From positions 62,001 through 126,000 of IMG/VR virus record IMGVR_UViG_3300027858_000004: DNA of 64,000 bases, one strand, 5' to 3'. Shown piece by piece: positions 16,432 to 24,305 of the stretch; position 1 is the first letter of the stretch; each line of letters opens with the position of its first letter. The position numbers and the translations under genes are program-made. The notes under the pieces are model-generated. The model did no database searches. It was not told where the DNA came from and worked only from the letters and a program-made list of their open reading frames with translations. Source of the DNA: a virus.

Positions 16432-16445
16432 AGAGGGAGAAAAAC

Positions 16446-17090
16446 ATGGCTGAAATTAATTTAATTGATGAAAAAACTGATTTATCACAGCTTAAAAAAC
16501 CTTATGGATGGGATTTAGAAGTAAAAGGTGTGCCATATGATATTTATCGTATAGAAGGATATAACCATACCATCGGTGGGAAATGGGGAGAAAACTGCTT
16601 TTGGGCTTGCCCATCAGGTGAAAAGCCTTCATTTGAAAATCTCATAGAGTTCAATGGAGATGCACCTACTTGGGGGATATCCTTTGAGCGAGTTAATTAT
16701 ATAAAGAGCAAATGGAATGAAACCTCTGTGGAAACTAGTGGAGATTGCTGGATAACACGTAATGGGAAGAAGTTTTATCACATTTCTGGTAGAAGTATGG
16801 ATTATGCATTGGCTAAAGCGCAGCATTTATTGGTTCAACTTTTAGAAGAATGTCCACTTTATCTATCTGATAGAAATTGGAAAGAACAGGCTATTGGACG
16901 TAAGATTTGGTATGAAAATCAGCCCGCTATTATAACTAGTATTACTAGTGGAAACGAATTGTGGATAGAACCTGATGGCATTCCTTGCTTTAAAGCGCCC
17001 CCTCACTGGGACGACATGGACTATGATGATTATGCAGATGGGCTACGAGTAGGGTTATTATCGCCTGATATTTATTGGTATAGAAATTAG
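16446..17090 (+). CDS. hypothetical protein, 214 aa
   Basis: Trp-, Tyr- and acidic-rich soluble protein of no recognised family. The C-terminal part (GRKIWYENQPAIITSITSGNELWIEP) looks like a small SH3-like barrel. ATG after AGAGGGAG. Confidence 0.65.
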   Translation: MAEINLIDEKTDLSQLKKPYGWDLEVKGVPYDIYRIEGYNHTIGGKWGENCFWACPSGEKPSFENLIEFNGDAPTWGISFERVNYIKSKWNETSVETSGDCWITRNGKKFYHISGRSMDYALAKAQHLLVQLLEECPLYLSDRNWKEQAIGRKIWYENQPAIITSITSGNELWIEPDGIPCFKAPPHWDDMDYDDYADGLRVGLLSPDIYWYRN

Positions 17091-17128
17091 TAATATCAGG
17101 ATATTATTAAAAAGGGGAGAACAGATTA

Positions 17129-17647
17129 ATGAATATAATATACTTAATATTAGCAGTTATATTAGTGGTAACTTTAGTAATTTTTATATCTTCAAGTCTT
17201 TATTGGAAGATGATAGATTTAGAAGATTTGGCATCATCATTCGGAATTGGGATTATTGTAGGGGCTATAGCTGCTTTACTTATACTAATTTATGGATTTA
17301 CTGCTGATGGAAAATTATATAAAAGTGAAACGTATGAAATTTCAGCTATTAAAGACAATTCAAATGTATCAGGAAATAGTTTCATAGGAACAGGCTACGT
17401 TAATGAAAGCCAATATTATTTCTATATTCTAGAAACTAAAAAAGGCAAGAAAATGCACAAAGTCCATATTGGTGATGCCTATTTAAATGAAGGTGATTAC
17501 ACTCCTTATGTAGATGTGTACGATTATAAGTATAATAGTAAATTCGCTCAATGGTTATATGGTAAAAACAAATACGATGATTATGAATTTGTATTCTTCA
17601 TACCTGAAGATACTGTCACAACCGAATTTAATGTAGATATGGAGTAA
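17129..17647 (+). CDS. membrane-anchored protein, 172 aa
   Basis: Two N-terminal transmembrane segments (residues 3-25 and 38-60) carry a C-terminal soluble domain of about 110 residues with many Tyr and charged residues. ATG after GGGGAGA. No family is recognised. Confidence 0.65.
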   Translation: MNIIYLILAVILVVTLVIFISSSLYWKMIDLEDLASSFGIGIIVGAIAALLILIYGFTADGKLYKSETYEISAIKDNSNVSGNSFIGTGYVNESQYYFYILETKKGKKMHKVHIGDAYLNEGDYTPYVDVYDYKYNSKFAQWLYGKNKYDDYEFVFFIPEDTVTTEFNVDME

Positions 17648-17667
17648 TAAATAGGAGGAAACATTCA

Positions 17668-17865
17668 ATGGAAACAGTAACGCTATGGGATAAATTAAAA
17701 CTACAAATTGATAACTTAGAATTAATGCATGAGCAACATAAAGCAGGACAAGATGTTAGCACTTCAGTATATTGGCAAGTTGAATACATTCATGAGATTT
17801 TAAGTAGTTTAGAGGATAAATTAGGGGCAAGTAAAATACGTGGCGAATATATTGATTTAGATTAA
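17668..17865 (+). CDS. hypothetical protein, 65 aa, helical
   Basis: A short, mostly helical soluble protein. ATG is preceded by AGGAGG. No family is recognised. Confidence 0.65.
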   Translation: METVTLWDKLKLQIDNLELMHEQHKAGQDVSTSVYWQVEYIHEILSSLEDKLGASKIRGEYIDLD

Positions 17866-17899
17866 TATTCGGTAATAGCTATGAAAGGGGGACTAGCAA

Positions 17900-18331
17900 A
17901 TGAGCAACACGATGAGTCTAAAAGGTGGATTAAATATGTATGCAGGATTTGGTGAAAGATACGAATCAGATATACCACCTGAAGGAAGAAAAGTATTTTA
18001 TATGCAAAAGAATGGATTTGACCATCATCAGGAACATGCTAATAAATACTTTAAGAAGAACGATGTGCTTACTATTAAAGAAATATATGTAGGAAGAAGC
18101 AGCTCTGAAGTGGAGTTCGTTGAACATCCTAATCAGAAATTTAATACTGTTATGTTTGCAGATTTTGAGATAGGTGGTTATGTAGATAGCAGTGACGGTA
18201 TCCTTGCGATGCTTCACCTTCACCATGATTTTGTTTTACCGAAGAATGATGCTAGAAGAATTTCAAATGCTCATATAAATCGAATAGCTGAAACTCTTAA
18301 AAACTTAGATACACAGGAAAAGATAGATTAA
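17900..18331 (+). CDS. hypothetical protein, 143 aa (or 131 aa)
   Basis: Soluble protein of no recognised family. Two starts are credible: ATG 17900 after AGGGGG, and ATG 17936, which has its own AAGGTGG upstream. The conserved-looking part begins at the second (MYAGFGERYESD). Dual initiation is possible. Confidence 0.65.
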   Translation: MSNTMSLKGGLNMYAGFGERYESDIPPEGRKVFYMQKNGFDHHQEHANKYFKKNDVLTIKEIYVGRSSSEVEFVEHPNQKFNTVMFADFEIGGYVDSSDGILAMLHLHHDFVLPKNDARRISNAHINRIAETLKNLDTQEKID

Positions 18332-18379
18332 TAAAAGCAACCTATTATTAAAAATAAATATATAAATGGAGGAGACAGA

Positions 18380-18556
18380 ATGAATACCACACGACATATA
18401 GAATCGATAAATGGTCAGCCGCATGTAAAAAGAATATCAATAGAATTAAGACCAGATGAGGTTAAAGAACTAATAGACGCATTAAAAAATACGCATAATA
18501 GCATTCTAATTAAAAATATAGTTTTTGATTTGACAGGTCAATTATCATATTGTTAA
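18380..18556 (+). CDS. hypothetical protein, 58 aa
   Basis: A short basic protein with an ATG seven bases after GGAGGAG. The layout strand-helix-strand (VKRISIELRPDEVKELIDAL) suggests a small folded domain. No family is recognised. Confidence 0.6.
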   Translation: MNTTRHIESINGQPHVKRISIELRPDEVKELIDALKNTHNSILIKNIVFDLTGQLSYC

Positions 18557-18614
18557 TAGTTAATAAAATTAGGTTATTATTAAAAACTATTTAAACTAAA
18601 ATGGAGGAATTAGA

Positions 18615-18902
18615 ATGGGTAAATTAATATTAGGGATTATCGGTGTCATTGCAGGTATAGCTTTAGGATTGTACGTTGGAGTGTATCTGCTTTTAATAGG
18701 TGGAATTATGGGACTCGTTGAAGTAGTAAATGTTATGACCGATGGTGGAGCAGCAGATGGTGGACTAATTGCTTGGAGCGTTGTGAAGATGTTGTTCTCA
18801 GGTGTTGCTGGGAGTATTTCAGCTTATGTATTAGTTCTACCTTCATTAGCTTTAATGAGCGTGAACCTTGGTCACACATCAAAACGCAAGAAGCGTATAT
18901 AA
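18615..18902 (+). CDS. membrane protein, 95 aa, Gly-rich, two or three transmembrane segments
   Basis: Hydrophobic, glycine-rich segments cover residues 3-37 and 55-84, ending with a basic tail KRKKR. ATG follows GGAGG. A partial SPBRE-like motif (18579-18594) lies just upstream. Confidence 0.65.
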   Translation: MGKLILGIIGVIAGIALGLYVGVYLLLIGGIMGLVEVVNVMTDGGAADGGLIAWSVVKMLFSGVAGSISAYVLVLPSLALMSVNLGHTSKRKKRI

Positions 18903-18917
18903 GAGGGAGAGATAAAT

Positions 18918-19124
18918 ATGAAAACAATTGAAGAAGCGATTCTAGAATTAAGAGGGTGTGGGGCTGCCATCCAAATTACTATTGATTGGGATAAGAGTCC
19001 AACTGTTCATGTATTTGATAGAAATGGAAAACTACATCAAACTAGTGGAATGGATGTTCTAACAGCGTTGCAATCTATGACACTGAAATTAATCCAACAG
19101 AACAATGAGGGGGAAAACAATTGA
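18918..19124 (+). CDS. hypothetical protein, 68 aa
   Basis: Small soluble protein with ATG after GAGGGAGAG. The stop overlaps the TTG of the next gene. No family is recognised. Confidence 0.6.
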   Translation: MKTIEEAILELRGCGAAIQITIDWDKSPTVHVFDRNGKLHQTSGMDVLTALQSMTLKLIQQNNEGENN

Positions 19125-19306
19125 TATCTGTTGGTACTGAAATATCTGAAACAGAAAAGTGTGGAAGTTGTCGCTCTAAAGATAGGGTTGTTAGAGTTGA
19201 AATTGGCAATGGGAATTATATATCCTTCTTCCACTTGTGCAGTCAATGCTCTAAAGAATTGCATACAAAATTGGAAGAGTCGAAGTCTACTATTGAAGGA
19301 GAGTAA
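19121..19306 (+). CDS. small zinc-ribbon-like protein, 61 aa
   Basis: Two Cys pairs, CGSC near residue 14 and CSQC near residue 37, spaced as in a zinc ribbon, with beta-strand sequence between. TTG start after GAGGGGG. Zinc binding is inferred from the Cys pairs; the target is unknown. Confidence 0.6.
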   Translation: MISVGTEISETEKCGSCRSKDRVVRVEIGNGNYISFFHLCSQCSKELHTKLEESKSTIEGE

Positions 19307-19313
19307 TAATAAT

Positions 19314-19505
19314 ATGAAAAACATATGGACGGCTACAGCACCACTTAGACGAAGTGATTTAGAATATTATGGTTTCACATTTTCTGCAAAAGAATTGAAA
19401 ACACCCACACTAGAACATTATTTCAAAAGTGTTCATATAAATCTATTTGCACATGGAACGTTAATGAGGGCAAGACATAGGCTGGGACTACCTATATACA
19501 ACTAA
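19314..19505 (+). CDS. hypothetical protein, 63 aa
   Basis: Small basic protein. ATG at 19314 follows GAAGGAGAG; an earlier in-frame start would run through the zinc-ribbon gene and is rejected. No family is recognised. Confidence 0.55.
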   Translation: MKNIWTATAPLRRSDLEYYGFTFSAKELKTPTLEHYFKSVHINLFAHGTLMRARHRLGLPIYN

Positions 19506-19521
19506 AGGGAGGAAATAGAAT

Positions 19522-19644
19522 ATGAAAGTTAAAAAGACACTTCATGAGGTCTATAGTGAGATAGTTAGATTAAGGGAGCAAAGAGACATGATGGGACAGG
19601 TCGCTACAGAAAGACCAGTATCATGCAAATATCATCACCTTTAA
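19522..19644 (+). CDS. small basic protein, 40 aa
   Basis: Short ORF with ATG well spaced from GGGAGG. It has helical, charged character (LHEVYSEIVRLREQRDMMG). No family is recognised. Confidence 0.5.
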   Translation: MKVKKTLHEVYSEIVRLREQRDMMGQVATERPVSCKYHHL

Positions 19645-19655
19645 TAATAGGGGGG

Positions 19656-19760
19656 ATGATAATTAATAATCCTCTATCTTATTTCTTTGTAAGATTATAT
19701 GTAAGAAAACACATTAAAAACAATGTAAAGATAAAACGTGTAGAAAATAAGTGGAGATAA
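19656..19760 (+). CDS. possible small basic protein, 34 aa
   Basis: A short ORF with a basic C-terminus. The ribosome site GGGGGG directly abuts the ATG, which is poor spacing, so this is a weak call. It fills an otherwise empty gap of 130 bases. Confidence 0.3.
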   Translation: MIINNPLSYFFVRLYVRKHIKNNVKIKRVENKWR

Positions 19761-19775
19761 GAAGGGGGAATTACA

Positions 19776-20051
19776 ATGAGTAAAACAAAGGTATTATTAG
19801 CATATGGTGACGGTGACTACGGTGCAATGGACTTTGAGGAAAAGTTTAAAGTAAAAGATGTCTACGCAGAAATGTTAGAAAATAATGTAACTGAAATAGA
19901 CCTTATTCACGATTGTGGATATGGGGATGAAGAGATACATGTGACTCTCCATGAGTTTGCAGAGGTAGACCCAGAGTTTGTAGGATTTATATTTGAAGAG
20001 TTTATGGAATACGATAATTCAAAAGCTAAATGCTTTTATATTGTAGATTAG
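19776..20051 (+). CDS. hypothetical acidic protein, 91 aa
   Basis: Strongly acidic soluble protein; small acidic phage proteins often act as inhibitors or DNA mimics, but nothing specific is recognised. ATG after AAGGGGG. Confidence 0.65.
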   Translation: MSKTKVLLAYGDGDYGAMDFEEKFKVKDVYAEMLENNVTEIDLIHDCGYGDEEIHVTLHEFAEVDPEFVGFIFEEFMEYDNSKAKCFYIVD

Positions 20052-20061
20052 GAGTGAGAAC

Positions 20062-20304
20062 ATGAAAAAATTAACATTACAATTGGAAAATATCGAAGGT
20101 GTAATAGAGCAAGAGAGTCAAATCAGTATGGGTGACAATGACATTTTAGTTATGCAGTATCCAGAAAGAATGACTCTAGCAGAGGCTTATGAGTCTTTTG
20201 AAATTTTAGAGAATTCATTTATAAACAATGTGAGTGTAATAGCAATGCCTTCTGACTTAACATTTAAGGTAATTAAAAACAAAAGGAGTGAAAAAGATGA
20301 TTAA
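20062..20304 (+). CDS. hypothetical protein, 80 aa
   Basis: Small soluble protein of no recognised family. ATG after AGGAGTGAG. Overlaps the start region of the next gene. Confidence 0.6.
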   Translation: MKKLTLQLENIEGVIEQESQISMGDNDILVMQYPERMTLAEAYESFEILENSFINNVSVIAMPSDLTFKVIKNKRSEKDD

Positions 20305-20482
20305 TGCACTACTATACGTTAACTATGTAAGACATGTTAGTATTTTTCTAAAGTCTTCACCAAGCGTAGGAGAACATATTTCTATTGAAGACAAAGCATA
20401 CAAAATAGAAAAAATAGTACACCATGAGTTGGATGCCAGTAAATTTGATTTAGAGCTTTATGTGGTAAGCGAAGATTATTAA
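20297..20482 (+). CDS. hypothetical protein, 61 aa
   Basis: ATG at 20297 lies eight bases after AAGGAG. Beta-rich character with the segment PSVGEHISIEDKAYKIEKIVH. Eight bases overlap the previous gene. No family is recognised. Confidence 0.6.
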   Translation: MINALLYVNYVRHVSIFLKSSPSVGEHISIEDKAYKIEKIVHHELDASKFDLELYVVSEDY

Positions 20483-20513
20483 TAATATTTCCATTTTATA
20501 CAGGAGGTAAGTA

Positions 20514-20672
20514 ATGAATAAAGAATTAGATAAGGCTTTTGAAAGCTTACAAGATAATATGGTTAAGCAAGCTTTGATATATAAAGATACAAAGTTAGAC
20601 CCATTCTATCGTTTTGTAATAGGTAAAATGGATTTTAAAGAATGTGTAGATAAGGTTGCGAAAAACATTTGA
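20514..20672 (+). CDS. hypothetical protein, 52 aa
   Basis: Short helical protein with ATG after AGGAGG. No family is recognised. Confidence 0.55.
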   Translation: MNKELDKAFESLQDNMVKQALIYKDTKLDPFYRFVIGKMDFKECVDKVAKNI

Positions 20673-20706
20673 TAAAATGCGAGATTTATAAAGGAGGAAT
20701 ATATAA

Positions 20707-21147
20707 GTGCAAGTTTATACAGATGAATTTATTGAAGCAATGGAGAAAATTGAAAATAACGTAGAGAAAGCAATATCAGATTGGATTAATAAAATAAATT
20801 TAGATTCCATGATAGAGTCTAGAAATATTTTAATTGGAGATAGCAATGAGTTTTTAAATGGATTTTTTGTCAACGCTAAAACACATAAAATAGATATTTC
20901 AAATGAAATTAATCTAGGAAGAAGAAATTCAATCGATGACATTAGCAAAGCGGTATGTAAAAAAGCTTTAAATGACTTACAAGAATTGATTGAAAAAAAG
21001 ATTGAAGAGTCTACCATTCCTGTCAATAGAGCTAGAGATGTAAGAAAGATTATAAAAGTTGCATACGAAGGGGCTCTAATTGAGTTAAACAGTCTAACTC
21101 TATGCTTAAAAATTGGCATCGAAGAATATAAGAAAACAAAAGATTGA
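20707..21147 (+). CDS. hypothetical protein, 146 aa, helical
   Basis: GTG start after AAGGAGG. The sequence is almost entirely charged and helix-forming, without membrane segments. No family is recognised. Confidence 0.65.
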   Translation: MQVYTDEFIEAMEKIENNVEKAISDWINKINLDSMIESRNILIGDSNEFLNGFFVNAKTHKIDISNEINLGRRNSIDDISKAVCKKALNDLQELIEKKIEESTIPVNRARDVRKIIKVAYEGALIELNSLTLCLKIGIEEYKKTKD

Positions 21148-21177
21148 CTAATGCGAATTTGATAAAGGAGGATTAAC

Positions 21178-21381
21178 ATGGAAGAGTCAAAATGGGCGAT
21201 TGTTGACAAGAAAACAGGCAAGTTCTTAGTAAGTAAGCTTTATACTCATAGAGGTACTGCACTGAATATCCTTAATAAAGGGCATTTCTATATCCCTGAT
21301 TTACATGAGCCTGTTGTAGTTGGCTTAAATCAGGCTTTAGGGTTAGCGTTAGCAAAAGCACAAACAGAAGTGAGAGATTAA
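21178..21381 (+). CDS. hypothetical protein, 67 aa (paralogue A)
   Basis: The sequence KWAIVDKKTGKFLVSKLYTH is closely similar in pattern to the next gene (IIINKITGELLTLKIYKHEG), including the shared G-TA-(5)-G-(3)-IP-(3)-EPVV core. The two are tandem paralogues. Beta-rich small domain; function unknown. ATG after AAAGGAGG. Confidence 0.65.
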   Translation: MEESKWAIVDKKTGKFLVSKLYTHRGTALNILNKGHFYIPDLHEPVVVGLNQALGLALAKAQTEVRD

Positions 21382-21412
21382 TAAAACTTCTATTTTATAA
21401 GGGGATATGACT

Positions 21413-21685
21413 ATGGGATTTATAATAATAAATAAAATTACAGGAGAGCTATTAACTCTGAAAATATATAAACACGAAGGTACAGCAAAACATCAGATAA
21501 ATAGAGGAATATATCATATTCCAAATAAGCAGGAACCAGTTGTAATTCCAATGCCAAGTACACATACAATGAAGGAAGTTGCGAATGGTGCATCATATAG
21601 CACAATTAAGTATGCTGGAAAGCTTCCATTGAGACCGCTTGAGTTTGATGAATGTCTTTGCACAGAGGAGGAAAACAATGAATAA
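21413..21685 (+). CDS. hypothetical protein, 90 aa (paralogue B)
   Basis: Its N-terminal 45 residues match the preceding gene's domain and it adds a C-terminal extension of about 40 residues. ATG at 21413 has proper spacing from AAGGGG; ATG 21407 is too close. Its stop lies within the start region of the next gene. Confidence 0.65.
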   Translation: MGFIIINKITGELLTLKIYKHEGTAKHQINRGIYHIPNKQEPVVIPMPSTHTMKEVANGASYSTIKYAGKLPLRPLEFDECLCTEEENNE

Positions 21686-22034
21686 ACAAGAAATTTATGA
21701 TTCAATTGTTAATTGGCAAATGGAAGCTGGAGAAGATTTCTTAGATTACTTTGACTCAGACTTAAAGGCTGGGAGCTATATGATATGGTGCTTAGGTAGG
21801 GGTCACATTACAGTTGAACAATTTAATCTGTGGGAAGAAGATAGCAGCTATTATTCAGATTGGGCTTCACACTATGTTCATAACTGTCATGGAGAAGATA
21901 TTCCTTATTCAGTTGTTAGTGAAGAAGACTGGACAGAAGAGGGTCAAGAAAAGGCTTATATGATTCTTGCAGAGTTTATTTCTGAAAGTGTTACCTATCA
22001 AAAGAGACTAAAAGAATTTTTAGAGGAAAACTAA
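21678..22034 (+). CDS. hypothetical protein, 118 aa
   Basis: Acidic, Trp- and Tyr-rich soluble protein; no family recognised. ATG at 21678 after GGAGG, overlapping the previous gene by eight bases. Confidence 0.65.
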   Translation: MNKQEIYDSIVNWQMEAGEDFLDYFDSDLKAGSYMIWCLGRGHITVEQFNLWEEDSSYYSDWASHYVHNCHGEDIPYSVVSEEDWTEEGQEKAYMILAEFISESVTYQKRLKEFLEEN

Positions 22035-22037
22035 GCT

Positions 22038-22223
22038 ATGAAATTTTTAGAATATTTTAGAGTAAATAGCACACCCATTGCAATAACACTGGCAATCTTA
22101 ATGCTATTAAACTTTTATTCCACAAATGAGAATGGGATTATAGTTAATGTGTTAGTAAATGGAGTAACATGGATAGTTATCTACACATTGTTAAAGCAAT
22201 TTATCTTTTTTAAAAAATCATAA
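22038..22223 (+). CDS. small membrane protein, 61 aa
   Basis: Two hydrophobic segments (residues 12-29 and 36-55) and a basic C-terminus. Starts three bases after the previous gene. No family is recognised. Confidence 0.55.
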   Translation: MKFLEYFRVNSTPIAITLAILMLLNFYSTNENGIIVNVLVNGVTWIVIYTLLKQFIFFKKS

Positions 22224-22237
22224 ATTACTTATTGACA
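22218..22237 (+). repeat. SPBRE-like element 6 (promoter type)
   Basis: TCATAAATTACTTATTGACA, overlapping the stop of the preceding gene; its end is a -35 box. Confidence 0.65.
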
Positions 22238-22260
22238 ACATATTAAACCTGTGATAAGCT
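22232..22260 (+). promoter_or_regulatory. extended -10 promoter at 22.2 kb
   Basis: TTGACA (22232-22237), 17-base spacer, TAAGCT (22255-22260), with TGA before the -10 box as in the dnaE promoter. Confidence 0.7.
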
Positions 22261-22266
22261 TGTTTA

Positions 22267-22479
22267 GTGGAGGTGAGAAGGATACTTAAAGAGCATAAGG
22301 TCATAGTAATATTAGATGAGCCTAAAAGGGTTGCTTTAAAGCTAGACCACTTAGATATAGAATATTGGAGTGTAACAGTAATCATGAAAGGCTCAAAGAA
22401 AGAGTATGAGTCATCGGTAACTTTTGAAACGTTTGATAAAGCTATTGCATTAAAAGAGGGGGATACTTTTCTCCGATGA
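22267..22479 (+). CDS. hypothetical protein, up to 70 aa, start uncertain
   Basis: Small beta-rich protein. The start is unclear because the GGAGG at 22269-22273 overlaps both candidate GTG codons (22267, 22273). First gene after the promoter at 22232. No family is recognised. Confidence 0.5.
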   Translation: MEVRRILKEHKVIVILDEPKRVALKLDHLDIEYWSVTVIMKGSKKEYESSVTFETFDKAIALKEGDTFLR

Positions 22480-22493
22480 GAGCAGGTAATTAA

Positions 22494-22742
22494 TTGAACA
22501 TTGAAGATATTGAATTAGAAAACGTTGAAAGAATTGAAAGACAATTAATAGAAAAGTATGGAGCATTAGGTGCATCTCTAACTAATAGTATTAAAACTAT
22601 TAAAACCAATTTAAAATTATACTCTATTGATGAAGAACTTTTAAACAGAGTTAATGAAGAGATGTATGAGGCTGGGCAACAAGAAGATATCAAAGATGTG
22701 GAAACAAAAATAAAGCACCTGTCCAGTACGTTTTGGGACTAA
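22494..22742 (+). CDS. hypothetical protein, 82 aa, helical
   Basis: TTG start, acidic helical protein, no family recognised. Confidence 0.5.
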   Translation: MNIEDIELENVERIERQLIEKYGALGASLTNSIKTIKTNLKLYSIDEELLNRVNEEMYEAGQQEDIKDVETKIKHLSSTFWD

Positions 22743-22752
22743 GAGCTTTATA

Positions 22753-22772
22753 CTAAAAACTATATATTGACA
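22753..22772 (+). repeat. SPBRE-like element 7 (leader type)
   Basis: CTAAAAACTATATATTGACA, 18 bases before the start codon of the next gene; no -10 box follows. Confidence 0.65.
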
Positions 22773-22790
22773 TGAAAAGGGGTTTGGAAA

Positions 22791-23147
22791 ATGAAGAATG
22801 AAACAATTCGACAAAACACTAAGAAAGAACAAATTATCAATATCTTGAGAGAGCATCCAAATGGTATCACAAACGTGGAGCTTTCTAAAGTGGCACTTCG
22901 CTATGGAGGATATCTTGGCTTACTTTATAGAGATGGATACAAAATTACTAAAGCTCATTTGGGTGATGGTGTATATCTATACACTCTAACAGAAGAGCCA
23001 AAAGAAAAGCGTCAGCACAGTACAGCAATTGAAACGTTTGCATGTGCATTACAACTAAATGGAATGGATGATGTTGCTTCATCCCTTGTGGAACTATTGG
23101 AGGAAGCAGGAGTAGCATTAAGATTCAAAGGTGGAACTTATCAATAA
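22791..23147 (+). CDS. winged-helix-like DNA-binding protein, 118 aa
   Basis: The N-terminal half (KEQIINILREHPNGITNVELSKVALRYGG) has the helix-turn-helix pattern of a winged helix, with a wing-like VYLYTLTEEP. The C-terminal half is helical. Regulatory function is inferred from this pattern only. Confidence 0.55.
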   Translation: MKNETIRQNTKKEQIINILREHPNGITNVELSKVALRYGGYLGLLYRDGYKITKAHLGDGVYLYTLTEEPKEKRQHSTAIETFACALQLNGMDDVASSLVELLEEAGVALRFKGGTYQ

Positions 23148-23224
23148 ATAGTTATAAAGACTCCTTTCTATTAGTTAGTTATTAACATATAATATGAAAG
23201 CTCAAGAAGGGAGGGAGTTTTAGA

Positions 23225-23407
23225 ATGGGTTCATTAAAATACAGTATTACTTTTGTTGAAAAAAATGCTGGATACGAGAGCTTGACAGAAGAAGAATTAA
23301 CGGAAACTGCTGAAGCCTTAAAGGAATATATCAAAGATATTCTGGCTGTTAGATTTAATACGGAGAGAGAAACAATTCAAATAAGCTTTGAAGCAGTTCA
23401 AGAATAG
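23225..23407 (+). CDS. hypothetical protein, 60 aa
   Basis: Small acidic protein with strand-helix-strand character. ATG after GGGAGGGAG. No family is recognised. Confidence 0.6.
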   Translation: MGSLKYSITFVEKNAGYESLTEEELTETAEALKEYIKDILAVRFNTERETIQISFEAVQE

Positions 23408-23417
23408 GAGGATTTAA

Positions 23418-24011
23418 ATGGAGTTCAAAACAGAAATTAAAGCATCTAAATTTAAAAAAGACAACATCGTGGGACTAATCAATAGCCCTGACCAAAGCTC
23501 ATACATTATTTTAGCTAAGTATCTAGTAAATAATAAATATAGCTATGAGTGCACTCTACTGGATGATTTTCTAAGTGGGAAAAAGTTTGGTATGTATACA
23601 TTTAGTGAATCACAACTAGGGTTAATAGAGGATATAAAGCAAGGAGAATTCTCTATGGACATGACAAATGTGATATTAGATTTAACACCTGCAACCCTGT
23701 TCCCATCAGATGGTGCAAAAGTAGACCCTAATCATAAGTTGCACATGGACTTAATTCTTCAAATGCATGAGACTTATCTTGTAAAAAATAAAGACTACGG
23801 TAATTCATTCTCTGAGCAATACGATGAGTATGGTGTATTGTCGGCTATTATCCGCTTTGATGATAAGATACGTAGAATTAAACAGCTTATGCGCAATGGC
23901 AAAGCAGAAGTAAACGATGAGAGCTTAAAAGACAGTGTAAAAGACTTAGCAAATTATGCAGTAATGCTTTGGATGGAATTAGAAAAAGATGAAAGAAATA
24001 ATATAAAATAA
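23418..24011 (+). CDS. DUF1599-type (nucleotide-modification-associated) protein
   Basis: The C-terminal two thirds contain KNKDYGNSFSEQYDEYG, RFDDKIRRIKQLM and DESLKDSVKDLANYAVML, the signature of the DUF1599 / Nmad1 family, an all-alpha MazG-like fold seen in phages next to nucleotide metabolism genes. The N-terminal 70 residues are extra. It lies shortly upstream of the nrd genes, so a role in the nucleotide pool is likely. ATG after AGGAGG. Confidence 0.75.
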   Translation: MEFKTEIKASKFKKDNIVGLINSPDQSSYIILAKYLVNNKYSYECTLLDDFLSGKKFGMYTFSESQLGLIEDIKQGEFSMDMTNVILDLTPATLFPSDGAKVDPNHKLHMDLILQMHETYLVKNKDYGNSFSEQYDEYGVLSAIIRFDDKIRRIKQLMRNGKAEVNDESLKDSVKDLANYAVMLWMELEKDERNNIK

Positions 24012-24032
24012 TTTATAAACTACTTAATGACA
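24012..24032 (+). repeat. SPBRE-like element 8 (leader type)
   Basis: TTATAAACTACTTAATGACA, located 27 bases before the next start codon. Confidence 0.65.
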
Positions 24033-24058
24033 AGTAGATAAAAGGAAGAGGAAGAAAA

Positions 24059-24250
24059 ATGGAAATGAGAATGGAAAAATTGGTTCGTGGAGACAAGGTA
24101 TTATTTAATCCAGCGTTTGAGGAGCAAGCATGGATTGACTATGCAGGATTGGAAGCAGAAGTGTTGTCTGTTTTCAACGATGAAGTAGAGATTTTATTTG
24201 AAGATGGAACGGAACTTGGAGTTATTGATTTCGAATTAATTAAAAAATAA
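24059..24250 (+). CDS. hypothetical SH3-like protein, 63 aa
   Basis: Repeated beta-strand pattern (LVRGDKVLFNP, EVLSVFNDEVEILFEDGTE) suggests a small SH3/KOW-like barrel. Several ATG codons at the start (24059, 24065, 24071) are all possible after GGAAGAGG. Confidence 0.55.
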   Translation: MEMRMEKLVRGDKVLFNPAFEEQAWIDYAGLEAEVLSVFNDEVEILFEDGTELGVIDFELIKK

Positions 24251-24305
24251 GAAAAGCGTAGAAACCTACTGCTTTCAAATATGAAAAAAAGAGAGGAAAT
24301 GAAAC

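Noticed and set aside
20676-21178. Similar gaps AATGCGA...ATAAAGGAGGA before two genes
   Set aside because: The similarity is short and may only reflect reuse of a good ribosome site; too weak for a finding.
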